In this document: positions 52,658 to 62,930 of the stretch, piece after piece
Layout: every line of letters begins with the position of its first letter
How positions within the stretch are numbered: position 1 is the first letter of the stretch
Source of the DNA: Candidatus Peregrinibacteria bacterium
GTDB lineage: Bacteria; Patescibacteriota; Gracilibacteria; UBA1369; LOWO2-01-FULL-3
NCBI GenBank assembly: GCA_026395515.1
Contig: JAPLYN010000005.1
Coordinates: 485,521 to 549,520 of the forward strand
Reading direction: 5' to 3'
DNA: 64,000 nt
Made by a program: the position numbers and the translations under genes
The notes under the pieces: generated by a model
Seen by the model: the letters and a program-made list of their open reading frames with translations, nothing else
The model's database searches: none
What the model was told of the DNA's origin: nothing

Positions 52658-53662
52658 TTACGCCGCAAACCATCTGATCAAATCAAGTACACGACAGATG
52701 TATCCCCATTCATTATCATACCAAGCCATGACTTGTACGTAACCTCCTGGAAGTACTTTTGTATTTGGTAAATCCACAATTGAAGACCTTTCATCACCTT
52801 TGAAATCGATAGAAACCAAAGGCTCACTAGAAGTTCCTAGAATGCCAGAAAGTTCATGTTCCTCATATTTTTTAAACATTTTATTTACTTGTTCCACAGT
52901 CACATCCTTTTCCAATTTTGCTACCAAATAAATGCAGGACACAGTAGGAAGAGGCACTCTGAAAGCCATTCCATCCACCTTACCAGCAAGATCCGGAATC
53001 ACACGACTAATCGCTTTCATCGCCCCAGTAGTTGTAGGAATGATGGACTCAGTCGTCGCACGAGCACGACGGAAATCTTCAGGATTAGAATTATCTAATA
53101 AATTTTGAGTGTAAGTAAAAGCATGAATCGTATTCACAAAAGCCTTCTCAACTTTAAATTCTTTATGAAGAACTTTTAGCACCGGTGCGAGACAGTTTGT
53201 CGTGCATGAAGCGTTGGAAACTACTTTAAATTTATCCAAATCTACCTCTTCATCATTCACACCCATCACGATATTTGGAATTGCCTCATCCTTGCAAGGC
53301 GCAGTCACAAGCACTCTTTTCGCTCCTGCGTGTAAATGTTTCTGAACATCTTCCATCTCCGTAAATTTACCAGTCGCCTCGATTACGATATCAACTTTAT
53401 GCTTTTTCCAATCCAAATCTTTAGGATCACGAATTTGATAAACAGCAGTTTTCTTACCGTTTACCACTAGATCTTTCCCATCAACTTTTATATCAGCATT
53501 ACATTTGCCATACAAAGAATCATACTTCAAAAGATAAGCATGAGACTCCGCATCAGAACCACTATTAATCGCTACCAATTCAATATCATCACAATCTACA
53601 AGTAGACGATGAAGTCCTCTTCCGATACGACCGTAACCATTGATAGCAATTTTGATAGGCAT
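52658..53662 (-). CDS. gap: Glyceraldehyde-3-phosphate dehydrogenase, GapB-like
   Basis: The 334-residue protein has the NAD(P) fold start INGYGRIGR, the catalytic C153 in SCTTNC and the conserved WYDNEWGY. Two cofactor-site features differ from the NAD type: Ser34 replaces the Asp that binds the adenosine ribose, and the LDLPH segment is replaced by LDNSN. Both changes are known from NADP-accepting, gluconeogenic GAPDHs such as B. subtilis GapB; the ESIIPTTTGA segment also fits. It lies 18 bases after the aldolase gene and upstream of fbp. Confidence 0.92.
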   Translation of the reverse strand: MPIKIAINGYGRIGRGLHRLLVDCDDIELVAINSGSDAESHAYLLKYDSLYGKCNADIKVDGKDLVVNGKKTAVYQIRDPKDLDWKKHKVDIVIEATGKFTEMEDVQKHLHAGAKRVLVTAPCKDEAIPNIVMGVNDEEVDLDKFKVVSNASCTTNCLAPVLKVLHKEFKVEKAFVNTIHAFTYTQNLLDNSNPEDFRRARATTESIIPTTTGAMKAISRVIPDLAGKVDGMAFRVPLPTVSCIYLVAKLEKDVTVEQVNKMFKKYEEHELSGILGTSSEPLVSIDFKGDERSSIVDLPNTKVLPGGYVQVMAWYDNEWGYICRVLDLIRWFAA

Positions 53663-53680
53663 AACTGTATGTGATTAAAA

Positions 53681-54613
53681 TTATTTTTTAACGTTCTTGT
53701 CTAGCATTGCCTGGAATTTCTCGCTCAACTCTAGAGCTTTCTTTTCTTCTCTCTTCCACATATTGCGACCGAAAATAAATCCGAAACATCCGGCATCAAG
53801 ACATGCATTTACGTTTTCTTCCAATTCTTCATCGCTTACTTTGTCGCCTCCGCTGAATAGTACTGGCACACCTTGAGCCGCAGCCACTACACGTTTAGCA
53901 CGTTCCCATTTCTGAGCCTTAGCGTCCATAGCCTGTAATTCTTTTTCTACTTTTCTATAATATTCAGGTACATCTTTGTTCTCAAAATATCCTGAAACTT
54001 TAGTAGCTACAGGAAGATTTGCTTTGATCACAGTCGCTCCCATTTCCACCGCCATTCTCACAGCAGATTCGATGAGATAACTACATTCTTTTCCACCTTT
54101 CTTCTCTACATACTCACCTCTTGGATAAGCCCAAACGATAAGTGGCATTCCAAATCTATCACATTCTGCTCTTACCTTAGCCAATTGAGGCAAATCCTCA
54201 TCTTGTCTTGGTGAACCATAGTACAAAGTATAACCCACAGCCACAGCACCCATTCTCACCGCATCTTCTACGAAAGCAGTTGGTACACTGAGAGGATTAT
54301 CCTGCGCTGGAATTGAAGTTTTTCCATTTATTTTTAAAAGAAGCGGCACTGCGCCCGCCAATTTAGTCCAATATCTTTTTGCCAAACCATAGTGAATTGC
54401 CACAGCATTATATCCACCTTCAAGCGCGAGATTACAGATATAATCTGGATCTGCAGCCATAGGATTTGGATCCACATGACGATTATCATGTTCAATAAAT
54501 TGATCATAAGGAAGAATCATTGTTGTTCCGCTCTTACGAACAATCTGACGTAGACGAGCCATTTCTCCAGGAGAATAGTAGCGGTCCCTAAAAAATCGCA
54601 TTGGATCTTTCAT
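53681..54613 (-). CDS. Class I fructose-bisphosphate aldolase (DhnA/FbaB type)
   Basis: A Schiff-base aldolase of the archaeal/FbaB group that joins or splits triose phosphates. From the ATG at 54613 it has 310 residues. Key segments are LPYDQFIEHD, the lysine K197 in VIKANLP that should form the Schiff base, and VLFSGGDKVSDEE plus GFIFGRNMW near the C-terminus for phosphate. The upstream frame to 54682 adds a stretch that does not look conserved, so the internal ATG is preferred. It is followed after 18 bases by the GapB-like gene. Confidence 0.88.
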   Translation of the reverse strand: MKDPMRFFRDRYYSPGEMARLRQIVRKSGTTMILPYDQFIEHDNRHVDPNPMAADPDYICNLALEGGYNAVAIHYGLAKRYWTKLAGAVPLLLKINGKTSIPAQDNPLSVPTAFVEDAVRMGAVAVGYTLYYGSPRQDEDLPQLAKVRAECDRFGMPLIVWAYPRGEYVEKKGGKECSYLIESAVRMAVEMGATVIKANLPVATKVSGYFENKDVPEYYRKVEKELQAMDAKAQKWERAKRVVAAAQGVPVLFSGGDKVSDEELEENVNACLDAGCFGFIFGRNMWKREEKKALELSEKFQAMLDKNVKK

Positions 54614-54709
54614 AAAATTTACTTTAGTGAATAAATTGCCCTTTCTTGATTGAATAGTACAAGAAAACCGAACAAAGTTCAATTATTTATTAGAAAAACT
54701 GCCATTTCC

Positions 54710-55063
54710 CTATCTACTCGCAATTTCTGTCTGACTTTGAACGTAAACTAAAGTGTCTGGTCTTCTCATTGAACGTACCTTTGAAGAGTTTTGAATATTG
54801 CTCAATGATTTAGCTTGGGAAATTTTCATATTGCTAGCCTCACTAGACTTCACCAAATTCTGATGTTCAGTCTCTAATTTATCTAAAACATAACCCTTAG
54901 TAACCTGTCTTGTTGAAAACATCAAAGTAATCACCGTAACCAAAGCCACGAACAAAACCAAAGAAGAAACCAAGAAGTAAGGCCCCATCTGGAAATTGCG
55001 GAGAGCCTTAGTAATAAAGTTTTTTTGGAAGGAATCGCCGCGATTAAGGATTAGTTGGGACAT
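54710..55063 (-). CDS. FtsL-like division protein, copy 2
   Basis: The 117-residue protein has a short cytoplasmic tail, a membrane segment (28-49) and an extracytoplasmic helix starting KGYVLDKL at residue 56. Its position right after rsmH (69-base gap) is the position of ftsL in the conserved mraZ-rsmH-ftsL-pbp cluster, which makes FtsL the best guess. FtsL links early and late divisome proteins. Copy 1 at 20717 has the same layout and a matching motif. The usual downstream transpeptidase gene is absent here; an aldolase follows. Confidence 0.65.
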   Translation of the reverse strand: MSQLILNRGDSFQKNFITKALRNFQMGPYFLVSSLVLFVALVTVITLMFSTRQVTKGYVLDKLETEHQNLVKSSEASNMKISQAKSLSNIQNSSKVRSMRRPDTLVYVQSQTEIASR

Positions 55064-55132
55064 TTGAAATGGTTAGGAATGAGAGGGGTGATCTCAGGTC
55101 AGTTTGAGGAACTGATTCTGAGGGTTGTGATC

Positions 55133-56104
55133 CTACTTGGACCACTCTGCTTCTACCGGTTCAGGAGTATATTCTTTTATTTTTTTGTAAGCTCTGAGTT
55201 TTGCGCTTCTGCTTCTAGTATTTTGTGCAATCTCTGCGTCTGTAGGTACTACTGGTTTCTTAGTGAGAACTTCCACTATCGGATCATCATAATTCTGATA
55301 AATAGACAATTCCTGTGACTTCACAGGTGGACGTTCCAAATTCTTAAAGAACTGTTTAACTATTCGATCTTCAAGTGAGTGATAAGACATAATGACAATG
55401 CGACCTCCTATATCGAGTAATTCCATCGCCTGAGACAATGCTTCTTTGAGAACGTTCATCTCATCATTAACTTCTATTCTTATCGACTGAAAAATTCTTG
55501 CCGCCGGATTAAACACCTTCCCATGCTTCTTCACTGCTAGAACTCTTTCGATGAGCCCAGCGAGCTGAGTAGTGGAAGTAAAAGGAGTGATCTTTCTATC
55601 TGTACAAATCGCTCTAGCCAATTTGCGGGACATTCTTTCTTCACCATAGTTGTAGAAAACATTTGCGAGCAATTCTTCAGGATAAGTATTGATAACCAAC
55701 TCGGCTGTCAGCTTATTTTTCTGATCAAAACGCATATCGAGCGGACCGTCCTTCATAAAGGAAAACCCTCTCTCCGCATCATCCACATGAGGTGAAGACA
55801 GACCCAAATCAAACAGAATTGCATCAATCTTTTTGTGTCCGGCACCAGTAACCCTACTTTTTAAGTAACGAAAATTATCATTAAAATAAACCGTTTGCTT
55901 CTTATAATCCTTCAGTCTCTCCTGCGCTTCTTTCAAATTTCTTTCATCTTGTTCAAACGCCATCAAAACTCCTTTTTCACCAATTTTATTCAGGATATCG
56001 AGCGAATGTCCGCCCAATCCCAAGGTAGCATCTACCACCACATCTCCGCTCTTTAGCTCTAGGTACTTTTGCACATCATTTTTCAATACTGACACATGCT
56101 CCAT
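55133..56104 (-). CDS. rsmH: 16S rRNA m4C1402 methyltransferase
   Basis: RsmH methylates N4 of C1402 in the ribosomal P site. From the ATG at 56104 the protein has 323 residues, the family length. It starts EHVSVLKNDV and has the SAM motif DATLGLGGHS (about 25-34), FDLGLSSPHVD and the MSYHSLEDRIVKQFF motif. A longer frame exists to 56233 but would run through the palindromic element at 56158 and adds non-conserved residues. An mraZ gene is not present upstream. Confidence 0.92.
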   Translation of the reverse strand: MEHVSVLKNDVQKYLELKSGDVVVDATLGLGGHSLDILNKIGEKGVLMAFEQDERNLKEAQERLKDYKKQTVYFNDNFRYLKSRVTGAGHKKIDAILFDLGLSSPHVDDAERGFSFMKDGPLDMRFDQKNKLTAELVINTYPEELLANVFYNYGEERMSRKLARAICTDRKITPFTSTTQLAGLIERVLAVKKHGKVFNPAARIFQSIRIEVNDEMNVLKEALSQAMELLDIGGRIVIMSYHSLEDRIVKQFFKNLERPPVKSQELSIYQNYDDPIVEVLTKKPVVPTDAEIAQNTRSRSAKLRAYKKIKEYTPEPVEAEWSK

Positions 56105-56157
56105 CTTGGCTTGAATTAAAGGAAAATCTTCGTGGATCAAGGATCTCGTGTTCAAAA

Positions 56158-56180
56158 GTTGTGCACACGGTGTGTATAAC
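56158..56180. promoter_or_regulatory. 23-base palindrome with a DnaA-box-like half, upstream of rsmH
   Basis: Eleven-base arms around a single centre base (GTTGTGCACAC at 56158-56168 and GTGTGTATAAC at 56170-56180), with two G-T pairs. The right half read on the minus strand contains TTATACACA, which fits the DnaA-box consensus TTATNCACA; the other half has one mismatch. It lies 54-76 bases upstream of the rsmH ATG, a position for an operator. The bound protein is unknown. Confidence 0.5.
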
Positions 56181-56444
56181 TTTTTTACACCTAACTTGAC
56201 TCTAAAAATAGACAATAACGCTGATATGGTCAAGATCCTTATTCAAAGTTGGTACAAAAAATATATACACCTGTGCGAAAATCACTAAATCGATGGCTTA
56301 TCCAAGAGCTAATTCGCACTTTTCACTTCTTCTTGAACAAAAATATTTCTATTGTCTACCTTTTTTGAACAGACACTATTTAATAACAACCCTTTACCCG
56401 CATCAATTTTAGTAGTTTAATGGTACCGCTTACCCCCAAATCCT

Positions 56445-56912
56445 ATGCCAAAAACACTTCAAGTATTTCTTGCAGCAATGACTCCGTATTTAAACCTTAA
56501 ATTAGCTATTCCTTTGGGAATGAGCCTCCACCTCCCATTATATAAGATACTCTTCTTTGCCGTCGCAGGAGACCTAGTCCCTGCATTATTCATTTTGTAT
56601 CTACTTGGACCAGTTTCTGCCTTTCTAAGAAGAGTTTCAAAACCTATAGACACCTTCATGGAGAAACTTTTCACAAAAACTCGCGAAAAGCATTTTGAAA
56701 AATTTCAAAAATATGGAGCCTGGGGAATATTTCTTTTCATTGCGACTCCTCTACCAGGCAGCGGAAATATCACAGGCGGAATCATGGCCTTCATCCTCGG
56801 TATCAAATTCTGGAAAACTGCCCTTATAGTAACAGCAGGAACTTTTGTCTCAGCGCTATTAATAACCGCAGGTTTCGAATCCCTAGTGGGAATTTGGCGC
56901 TACTTCTTCTAG
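56445..56912 (+). CDS. Small multidrug-export family membrane protein (COG2426 type)
   Basis: The 155-residue protein has four to five membrane segments and two conserved stretches of this family: LKLAIPLGMSL near residue 18 and ATPLPGSGNITGG near residue 100. Despite the family name, the transport function is not well established. The gene overlaps the convergent tsaC gene by four bases. The 211 bases between the rsmH ATG side and this gene hold a weak promoter candidate (TTTAAT about 30 bases before the ATG) and nothing else I recognise. Confidence 0.75.
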   Translation: MPKTLQVFLAAMTPYLNLKLAIPLGMSLHLPLYKILFFAVAGDLVPALFILYLLGPVSAFLRRVSKPIDTFMEKLFTKTREKHFEKFQKYGAWGIFLFIATPLPGSGNITGGIMAFILGIKFWKTALIVTAGTFVSALLITAGFESLVGIWRYFF

Positions 56913-57502
56913 ACAATCAGATCTCCCTGACGAATTACTTCAACATTATCACCCACTACTTTCGCAATAGTAGACGGTTTATTCAAAGGTATTTCACCAC
57001 CATCCACCACTAAATCAATTTCATCAGCTAATTCACCAAAACTTTCCAAATCCGCCTCATACAAAGGAGGCTCACCTGAAACATTTGCACTAGTCGTAGT
57101 AATAGGACCACCAAAAGCCTTCACCAATTCTCTGGAGAATTTATGATCAGGACATCTAATACCAACAAACTCCTGACCCTGATTAAAATCCTTCGGCAAA
57201 TTATTCAATCTTGGAACTAAAATCGTTAATGGCCCCGGCCAATAGTTTTCTGCAAGCTCCAAAGCTTTCTCCGAAAAATCTCCATATTTCTTCGCCATTT
57301 CCAAATCCGCCACCAGAATGCTCACCGGCTTATTAGCATCTCTACCTTTTAGCTTATACAACTTATCAAGAGCCTGTAGATTCGCTACATCCACCGCAAA
57401 CCCATAGCAAGTCTCAGTCGGATGCATCACCACTCCGCCAGCACTAAGAACTGCAGCAGCTTCAGCAAGAACGTCTTTTTGTTGTAGATTAACTTTCTTC
57501 AT
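56909..57502 (-). CDS. tsaC: L-threonylcarbamoyladenylate synthase
   Basis: TsaC (YrdC/Sua5 family) makes the activated intermediate for the universal t6A modification of tRNAs reading ANN codons. The 197-residue protein has HPTETCYGFAVD (about 26-37), KGRDANKPVSILV (about 52-64), WPGPLTILVP and the SANVSGEPP motif. It is the short form without the Sua5 C-terminal domain. It follows a 105-residue unknown gene with a 37-base gap on the same strand. Confidence 0.92.
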   Translation of the reverse strand: MKKVNLQQKDVLAEAAAVLSAGGVVMHPTETCYGFAVDVANLQALDKLYKLKGRDANKPVSILVADLEMAKKYGDFSEKALELAENYWPGPLTILVPRLNNLPKDFNQGQEFVGIRCPDHKFSRELVKAFGGPITTTSANVSGEPPLYEADLESFGELADEIDLVVDGGEIPLNKPSTIAKVVGDNVEVIRQGDLIV

Positions 57503-57539
57503 GCCAAAGGATTACAATGAAATAAAGAAAAACACAACT

Positions 57540-57857
57540 TTAAAGACCAAAAGCACCACTTATACGTTTGGCATGCTTTTTCACAGCAGCTACAACTCCA
57601 GTAGGCTCTGGCTCACCACGAAGACGTCTCACCTCTTCCCAATTCACTCTCTTCAAATTAACCGGAACCTTCGAATTAGCAAAATACATAGGAGAACCAA
57701 ACAGAGTTTTTTCATCAGCATGCTGAGCTGCAAGAAATTCTTCCGGAGATTTATAAACAGAAGGAATATTAATTTCACCAACTGAAAATTCTCCAGCCTC
57801 TGGATCGAAATCTCCGCGCTCTGGATCGAAATCGTCATTTTTTGGTGAAGCAATCAT
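57540..57857 (-). CDS. Small acidic protein with a short internal repeat
   Basis: The 105-residue protein begins with a repeated DFDPExG unit (residues 9-15 and 16-22) and ends in a basic helix. No known domain is recognised. It is upstream of tsaC on the same strand, probably cotranscribed, and has its own promoter (57870-57897). An overlapping frame at 57653 is a shadow. Confidence 0.5.
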   Translation of the reverse strand: MIASPKNDDFDPERGDFDPEAGEFSVGEINIPSVYKSPEEFLAAQHADEKTLFGSPMYFANSKVPVNLKRVNWEEVRRLRGEPEPTGVVAAVKKHAKRISGAFGL

Positions 57858-57869
57858 AGCAAAAATTTA

Positions 57870-57897
57870 ATTATACCTAAGCCTAATTATAACATAA
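57870..57897 (-). promoter_or_regulatory. Minus-strand promoter for the 57857 gene and tsaC
   Basis: Read on the minus strand: -35 TTATGT (57892-57897), 16-base spacer, -10 TATAAT (57870-57875), then 12 bases to the ATG at 57857. Confidence 0.5.
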
Positions 57898-57924
57898 ATA
57901 CTCACTTCTGTGAAGAAGCCTTGA

Positions 57925-58986
<1,062 letters not shown>

Positions 58987-58999
58987 AAGGAAAGGACAC

Positions 59000-59040
59000 T
59001 TTACAGGTGTTTTTTAGCACTATATAATGTGAAGTGCTAA
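59000..59040 (+). promoter_or_regulatory. hrcA-grpE promoter with imperfect CIRCE operator
   Basis: -35 TTTACA (59000-59005), 17-base spacer, -10 TATAAT (59023-59028). The CIRCE inverted repeat TTAGCACTA (59014-59022), nine bases, AAGTGCTAA (59032-59040) has one change from consensus in each arm and encloses the -10 box. HrcA bound here would block RNA polymerase. Confidence 0.85.
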
Positions 59041-59050
59041 CATTACAATT

Positions 59051-59770
59051 ATGTCTGAAGACCGCAAAAAGAAAGTTCTACAAGCCATTATCAATCATTT
59101 TGTCGAGACTGCAGAACCAGTTGGCTCAAACACTATTTTGGTAAGCTACCAGTTTCATGTATCCCCTGCGACTATTCGCAATGACATGATGACTTTGGAG
59201 GAAGAAGGTTATATTTATCAACCCCACACTTCCGCCGGTCGTATACCTACGGACAAAGGTTATAGACTTTTTGTCGATGAAATGGCCGACTACAAAAAAG
59301 CTCGTCAGGAAGCCATTTTAGCCCTACGCAGCGTTCGCGAAAAATATCGCGCCGACAAGGTAAGAGAGAGACTTTATGACGCCGTTTCTATCATTGCTCG
59401 CGCTACAAACGCAGTTAGCTTCGCTACTACCCCTGATAATCCTCACACATTTTTCTTGGGCATGTCGAATGTACTTCGCCAGCCTGAATTTTCTCAAAAC
59501 AGTGTAAATGCCAGTGAAGTAATGGAGGTATTGGAACGTAGTAATAACTTTCTCAATACTCTCGCAACATTAGAAGTTGATGACACTGTTCGCACTTTTA
59601 TTGGTGAAGAAAATATTCTCCCACAAATCTTAAGCTGCAGCATCATTGTCACAAAATACGAAGACGATGGATTCAAAGGATACATCGGAATTCTTGGACC
59701 AAAACGTATGGATTACGCTTACAATATTGTTCTCCTAGAAGAAATTAAAAAACTATTAAACAACAAATAA
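59051..59770 (+). CDS. hrcA: Heat-shock repressor HrcA, shortened form
   Basis: HrcA binds CIRCE and represses chaperone genes until heat or misfolding titrates GroEL or a partner. The 239-residue protein keeps the winged-helix DNA-binding domain (about 1-75, [24 protein letters not shown] helix and the [12 protein letters not shown] wing) and a GAF-like C-terminal domain, but is about 100 residues shorter than usual (near 340), chiefly through loss of the inserted dimerisation domain. It is followed by grpE after two bases and controlled by its own CIRCE. Confidence 0.92.
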   Translation: MSEDRKKKVLQAIINHFVETAEPVGSNTILVSYQFHVSPATIRNDMMTLEEEGYIYQPHTSAGRIPTDKGYRLFVDEMADYKKARQEAILALRSVREKYRADKVRERLYDAVSIIARATNAVSFATTPDNPHTFFLGMSNVLRQPEFSQNSVNASEVMEVLERSNNFLNTLATLEVDDTVRTFIGEENILPQILSCSIIVTKYEDDGFKGYIGILGPKRMDYAYNIVLLEEIKKLLNNK

Positions 59771-59772
59771 TT

Positions 59773-60318
59773 ATGGCAGACGAACAGAATCAACCGGTAG
59801 ACGATTTAGCACAAAAATTAGCTGAAGCTCAAAAACAAGCAGCAGCAAAAGAAGAAGAAGCAGCAGCCCAAGGCGCTAACGACGAACAAACAAACCTTCG
59901 TTTAGAACTCGAACAAATGACAGAGCTCGCAAAACGCACTATGGCTGATTTTCAAAATTACAAACGCAGACAAGATGATGAGCGTCGTGTCATTATTACT
60001 ATGGCAAACGTAGACCTCATCCGTTCATTGATTCCAATCACCGACAATCTCGACCGTGCTAAACAACACGTCCCAGCCGGGGCAGAAGAATGGTTTAAAG
60101 GAATTGAAATGTGTTCCACTCAATTACACAAAGTAATGAATGATTCAGGAATGAAACCTATCGAATCTCTCAATCAACCATTTAATCCAGATCTTCACGA
60201 AGCACTTGCTCAAGGCCCTGGACCAAAAGACACAGTTGTTGAAGAACTCGAAAAGGGCTACATGCTCGGCGATCGCGTCATCAGACACGCAAAAGTAAAA
60301 GTAGGAAACGGCGAATAA
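59773..60318 (+). CDS. grpE: Nucleotide exchange factor GrpE
   Basis: GrpE releases ADP from DnaK. The 181-residue protein has a Gln/Ala/Glu-rich N-terminal tail, the long dimerising helix (ending with DFQNYKRR near residue 60) and the C-terminal beta domain with NPDLHEAL and GYMLGDRVIRHAKVKV. It is in the hrcA transcript. No Shine-Dalgarno precedes the ATG. Confidence 0.94.
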   Translation: MADEQNQPVDDLAQKLAEAQKQAAAKEEEAAAQGANDEQTNLRLELEQMTELAKRTMADFQNYKRRQDDERRVIITMANVDLIRSLIPITDNLDRAKQHVPAGAEEWFKGIEMCSTQLHKVMNDSGMKPIESLNQPFNPDLHEALAQGPGPKDTVVEELEKGYMLGDRVIRHAKVKVGNGE

Positions 60319-60353
60319 ATTTATCCTAAACTCATTCTCTAATCACCTCACGT

Positions 60354-60866
60354 ATGGCAAATTTTGATTACAAACAAGCTTTCGTCCACGTAAATATCGA
60401 CATCACTAAAGAGATGATCGCTTACAAAGGTAAGACAATCCCTGCTCAAGATATAGTAGGAATAGGAATGGGATTTACTGACATTGCAAAAGTGGCTATA
60501 GGACAAGCTCTCGGAGGAATTGCCGGTGGAGTCATTGCACAAAAAGGATACAATGGCCAACCTCTCAAAAAAAATCTCAGCGAATTGCCAAAGAGCCGTT
60601 TCGCTCAGATGATTATCACCTACATGAAAGATGGTAAACAAAAATTCATTCGTGTCCCTCTTACTACTATGGATGAAACTTGTGTGAAAATGATTCACGA
60701 AGTAGTAAAAGAATATTCTCACAAATTCATCGGATTCGGAGGATTACCAATGGTAGAAAAAGAATTAAAGATTTCCGAATTCTGGGCTTTCATTGCAATC
60801 GCCGCAGTAGTTCTTCTCATAATTGTAGGTATTGTTTACGCTGCTGGACCACAAGTCCAATCTTAA
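60354..60866 (+). CDS. Membrane protein between grpE and dnaK
   Basis: The 170-residue protein has a beta-rich N-terminal part (about 1-60), a glycine-rich stretch (about 52-62), more strands, and one C-terminal membrane segment (about 142-164), so the soluble part would face the cytoplasm. It may be a PH-like domain with a tail anchor; that is a guess. It starts 35 bases after grpE and ends about 90 bases before dnaK, so it is probably induced with the chaperones. Confidence 0.6.
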   Translation: MANFDYKQAFVHVNIDITKEMIAYKGKTIPAQDIVGIGMGFTDIAKVAIGQALGGIAGGVIAQKGYNGQPLKKNLSELPKSRFAQMIITYMKDGKQKFIRVPLTTMDETCVKMIHEVVKEYSHKFIGFGGLPMVEKELKISEFWAFIAIAAVVLLIIVGIVYAAGPQVQS

Positions 60867-60887
60867 AATAAACTACGCAATTTTCTC

Positions 60888-60928
60888 TTGACCACCTTTT
60901 GTTAGCACTCTATAATTCAGAGTGCTAA
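60888..60928 (+). promoter_or_regulatory. dnaK promoter with perfect CIRCE operator
   Basis: -35 TTGACC (60888-60893), 17-base spacer, -10 TATAAT (60911-60916). CIRCE arms TTAGCACTC (60902-60910) and GAGTGCTAA (60920-60928), nine bases apart, match the consensus exactly and enclose the -10 box. This gives dnaK its own HrcA-controlled promoter. Confidence 0.92.
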
Positions 60929-60955
60929 CATTTTTAAAAGTTAACTAAATATAAT

Positions 60956-62905
60956 ATGGCAAAAATCATTGGAATCGATCTAGGTACTACAAACTCCTGC
61001 GTATCCGTTATGGAAGGTGGCGAACCTATCGTAATCGCGAACGTAGAAGGTGGTCGTACAACTCCTTCAGTCGTTGCAATTAAAAACGGTGAACGCCGCG
61101 TAGGTGTAGCCGCAAAAAACCAAGCTGCAACAAATCCTGAGAATACAATTTATTCAGCGAAACGTTTCATCGGACGTCAATTCGACGAGTGCGCTGAAGA
61201 CATTAAAAAAGTTTCATATAAATGTGTGAAAGGAAAAAATGGTGAAGTAGAAATCGTGCTTGATGGCAAAGAGAGACCACCAGCAGAAATCTCTGCAATG
61301 GTACTTCAGAAATTAAAAGCAGATGCTGAAGCTTTCCTCGGCTACGAAGTAAAAGAAGCAATTATTACAGTTCCTGCATACTTCAATGATGCTCAGAGAC
61401 AAGCCACAAAAGACGCTGGTGCAATTGCCGGCCTCGATGTTAAAAGAATTATTAATGAGCCTACTGCAGCTGCCCTAGCTTACGGTCTAGACAAAAAAGG
61501 TGGCGACAAAAAAATTGCGGTATTCGACCTTGGAGGTGGTACTTTCGATGTTTCAATTCTTGAAATTGGTGGAGGAGTATTCCAAGTAAAATCCACAAAT
61601 GGTAACACTCAATTAGGTGGTGATGATTTCGATAGAAAAGTTATGGATTGGATTATTGCTGAATTTAAAAAGGAACAAGGAATCGACGTTTCAAAAGACA
61701 AGCTCGCAATTCAACGTATCAAGGAAGCTGCAGAGAAAGCCAAAATTGAGCTCTCAGCACTTCACGAAACAACTATCAGTCTTCCATATTTAACTATGGA
61801 TGCTAATGGTCCTAAAAATTTCGAGACAAAATTAAGCCGTTCAAAATTGGAAGATCTTACTATGGATCTTATCAATGCTTGTGAAGAACCTTGCCGTAAG
61901 GCAATGAAGGATTCTGGCTTGTTTGAAAGCGATATCGACGAAGTAATTCTCGTTGGTGGATCTACTCGTATGCCAGCCGTTCAAGCAAAAGTAAAAGAAA
62001 TTTTCGGTAAAGAACCAACTCGTGGTGCTAATCCAGATGAGGTAGTAGCTCTTGGTGCCGGTATCCAAGGAGGAATTTTACAAGGAGACAGCAACGTAAA
62101 AGACATCTTGCTCGTGGACGTTACTCCCCTTTCACTTGGTATCGAAACTCTTGGTGGCGTGAGCACTGTAATGATTGAAAGAAATTCCGCTATTCCTACA
62201 TCTAAATCTCAAGTGTTCTCAACTGCTGCTGACAATCAACCTTCTGTAGAAGTACATATTACTCAAGGTGAACGTCCAATGGCCGCTGACAATAAAGATC
62301 TTGGTAAATTTACTCTTGATGGAATTCCACCTGCACCTCGTGGCGTCCCACAGATTGAAGTGACTCTCGACATCGATTCAAACGGAATTTTGAATGTGAA
62401 AGCTAAGGACAAAGGAACTGGAAAAGAACAACACATTACTATCACTGGAAGCAGCAATATGAGCAAAGACGATATTGCTAAGATGAAACAGGAAGCTGAA
62501 AAATTTGCAGAAGAAGACAAGAAAAAGAAAGACATGATCGAAGTGAAAAACAAAGCTGAATCTCTCATTTTCCAATCTGAAAAAACCTTGAAAGACGCTG
62601 GAGAAAAAGTAAGCGAAGCTATCAAAAAACCAGTACAAGAAAAAATCGCAGAATTGAAGAAAGTTTTGGAAAACAAAGATGCTAAAGTTGAAGAAATCAA
62701 CAAAGCCTATGACGTACTAAGCGACGAAATCCAGAAAGTAGGCGCTGAAATGTACAAGAACGCTGGCCCTGCTACAGGCGCTGACGCGAACGCGGCAGCT
62801 GCTGGAGCAACTCCTGAAGACGACGGCGTAAAAGTCTACAACAAAGACAAGAAAGCCGACGAACCAGTAGAGGCGGAAGTGGTGGATAAGAAGAAGGAGG
62901 TGTAA
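60956..62905 (+). CDS. dnaK: Molecular chaperone DnaK (Hsp70)
   Basis: DnaK binds unfolded segments in an ATP cycle helped by DnaJ and GrpE. The 649-residue protein has the nucleotide-binding domain (1-385; [31 protein letters not shown]), the linker [12 protein letters not shown], the substrate-binding beta domain and a helical lid, and ends in an Ala/Gly-rich then acidic tail. The linker reads [10 protein letters not shown], standard for the family. dnaJ does not follow; the next gene is a DUF6602-like protein. Confidence 0.96.
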   Translation: MAKIIGIDLGTTNSCVSVMEGGEPIVIANVEGGRTTPSVVAIKNGERRVGVAAKNQAATNPENTIYSAKRFIGRQFDECAEDIKKVSYKCVKGKNGEVEIVLDGKERPPAEISAMVLQKLKADAEAFLGYEVKEAIITVPAYFNDAQRQATKDAGAIAGLDVKRIINEPTAAALAYGLDKKGGDKKIAVFDLGGGTFDVSILEIGGGVFQVKSTNGNTQLGGDDFDRKVMDWIIAEFKKEQGIDVSKDKLAIQRIKEAAEKAKIELSALHETTISLPYLTMDANGPKNFETKLSRSKLEDLTMDLINACEEPCRKAMKDSGLFESDIDEVILVGGSTRMPAVQAKVKEIFGKEPTRGANPDEVVALGAGIQGGILQGDSNVKDILLVDVTPLSLGIETLGGVSTVMIERNSAIPTSKSQVFSTAADNQPSVEVHITQGERPMAADNKDLGKFTLDGIPPAPRGVPQIEVTLDIDSNGILNVKAKDKGTGKEQHITITGSSNMSKDDIAKMKQEAEKFAEEDKKKKDMIEVKNKAESLIFQSEKTLKDAGEKVSEAIKKPVQEKIAELKKVLENKDAKVEEINKAYDVLSDEIQKVGAEMYKNAGPATGADANAAAAGATPEDDGVKVYNKDKKADEPVEAEVVDKKKEV

Positions 62906-62930
62906 TGGACAAACTAATTAAAACCTAAAT

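Noticed and set aside
56105..56233. N-terminal extension of RsmH
   Set aside because: The extension is not family-like and crosses a palindromic regulatory element; the ATG at 56104 gives the normal length.
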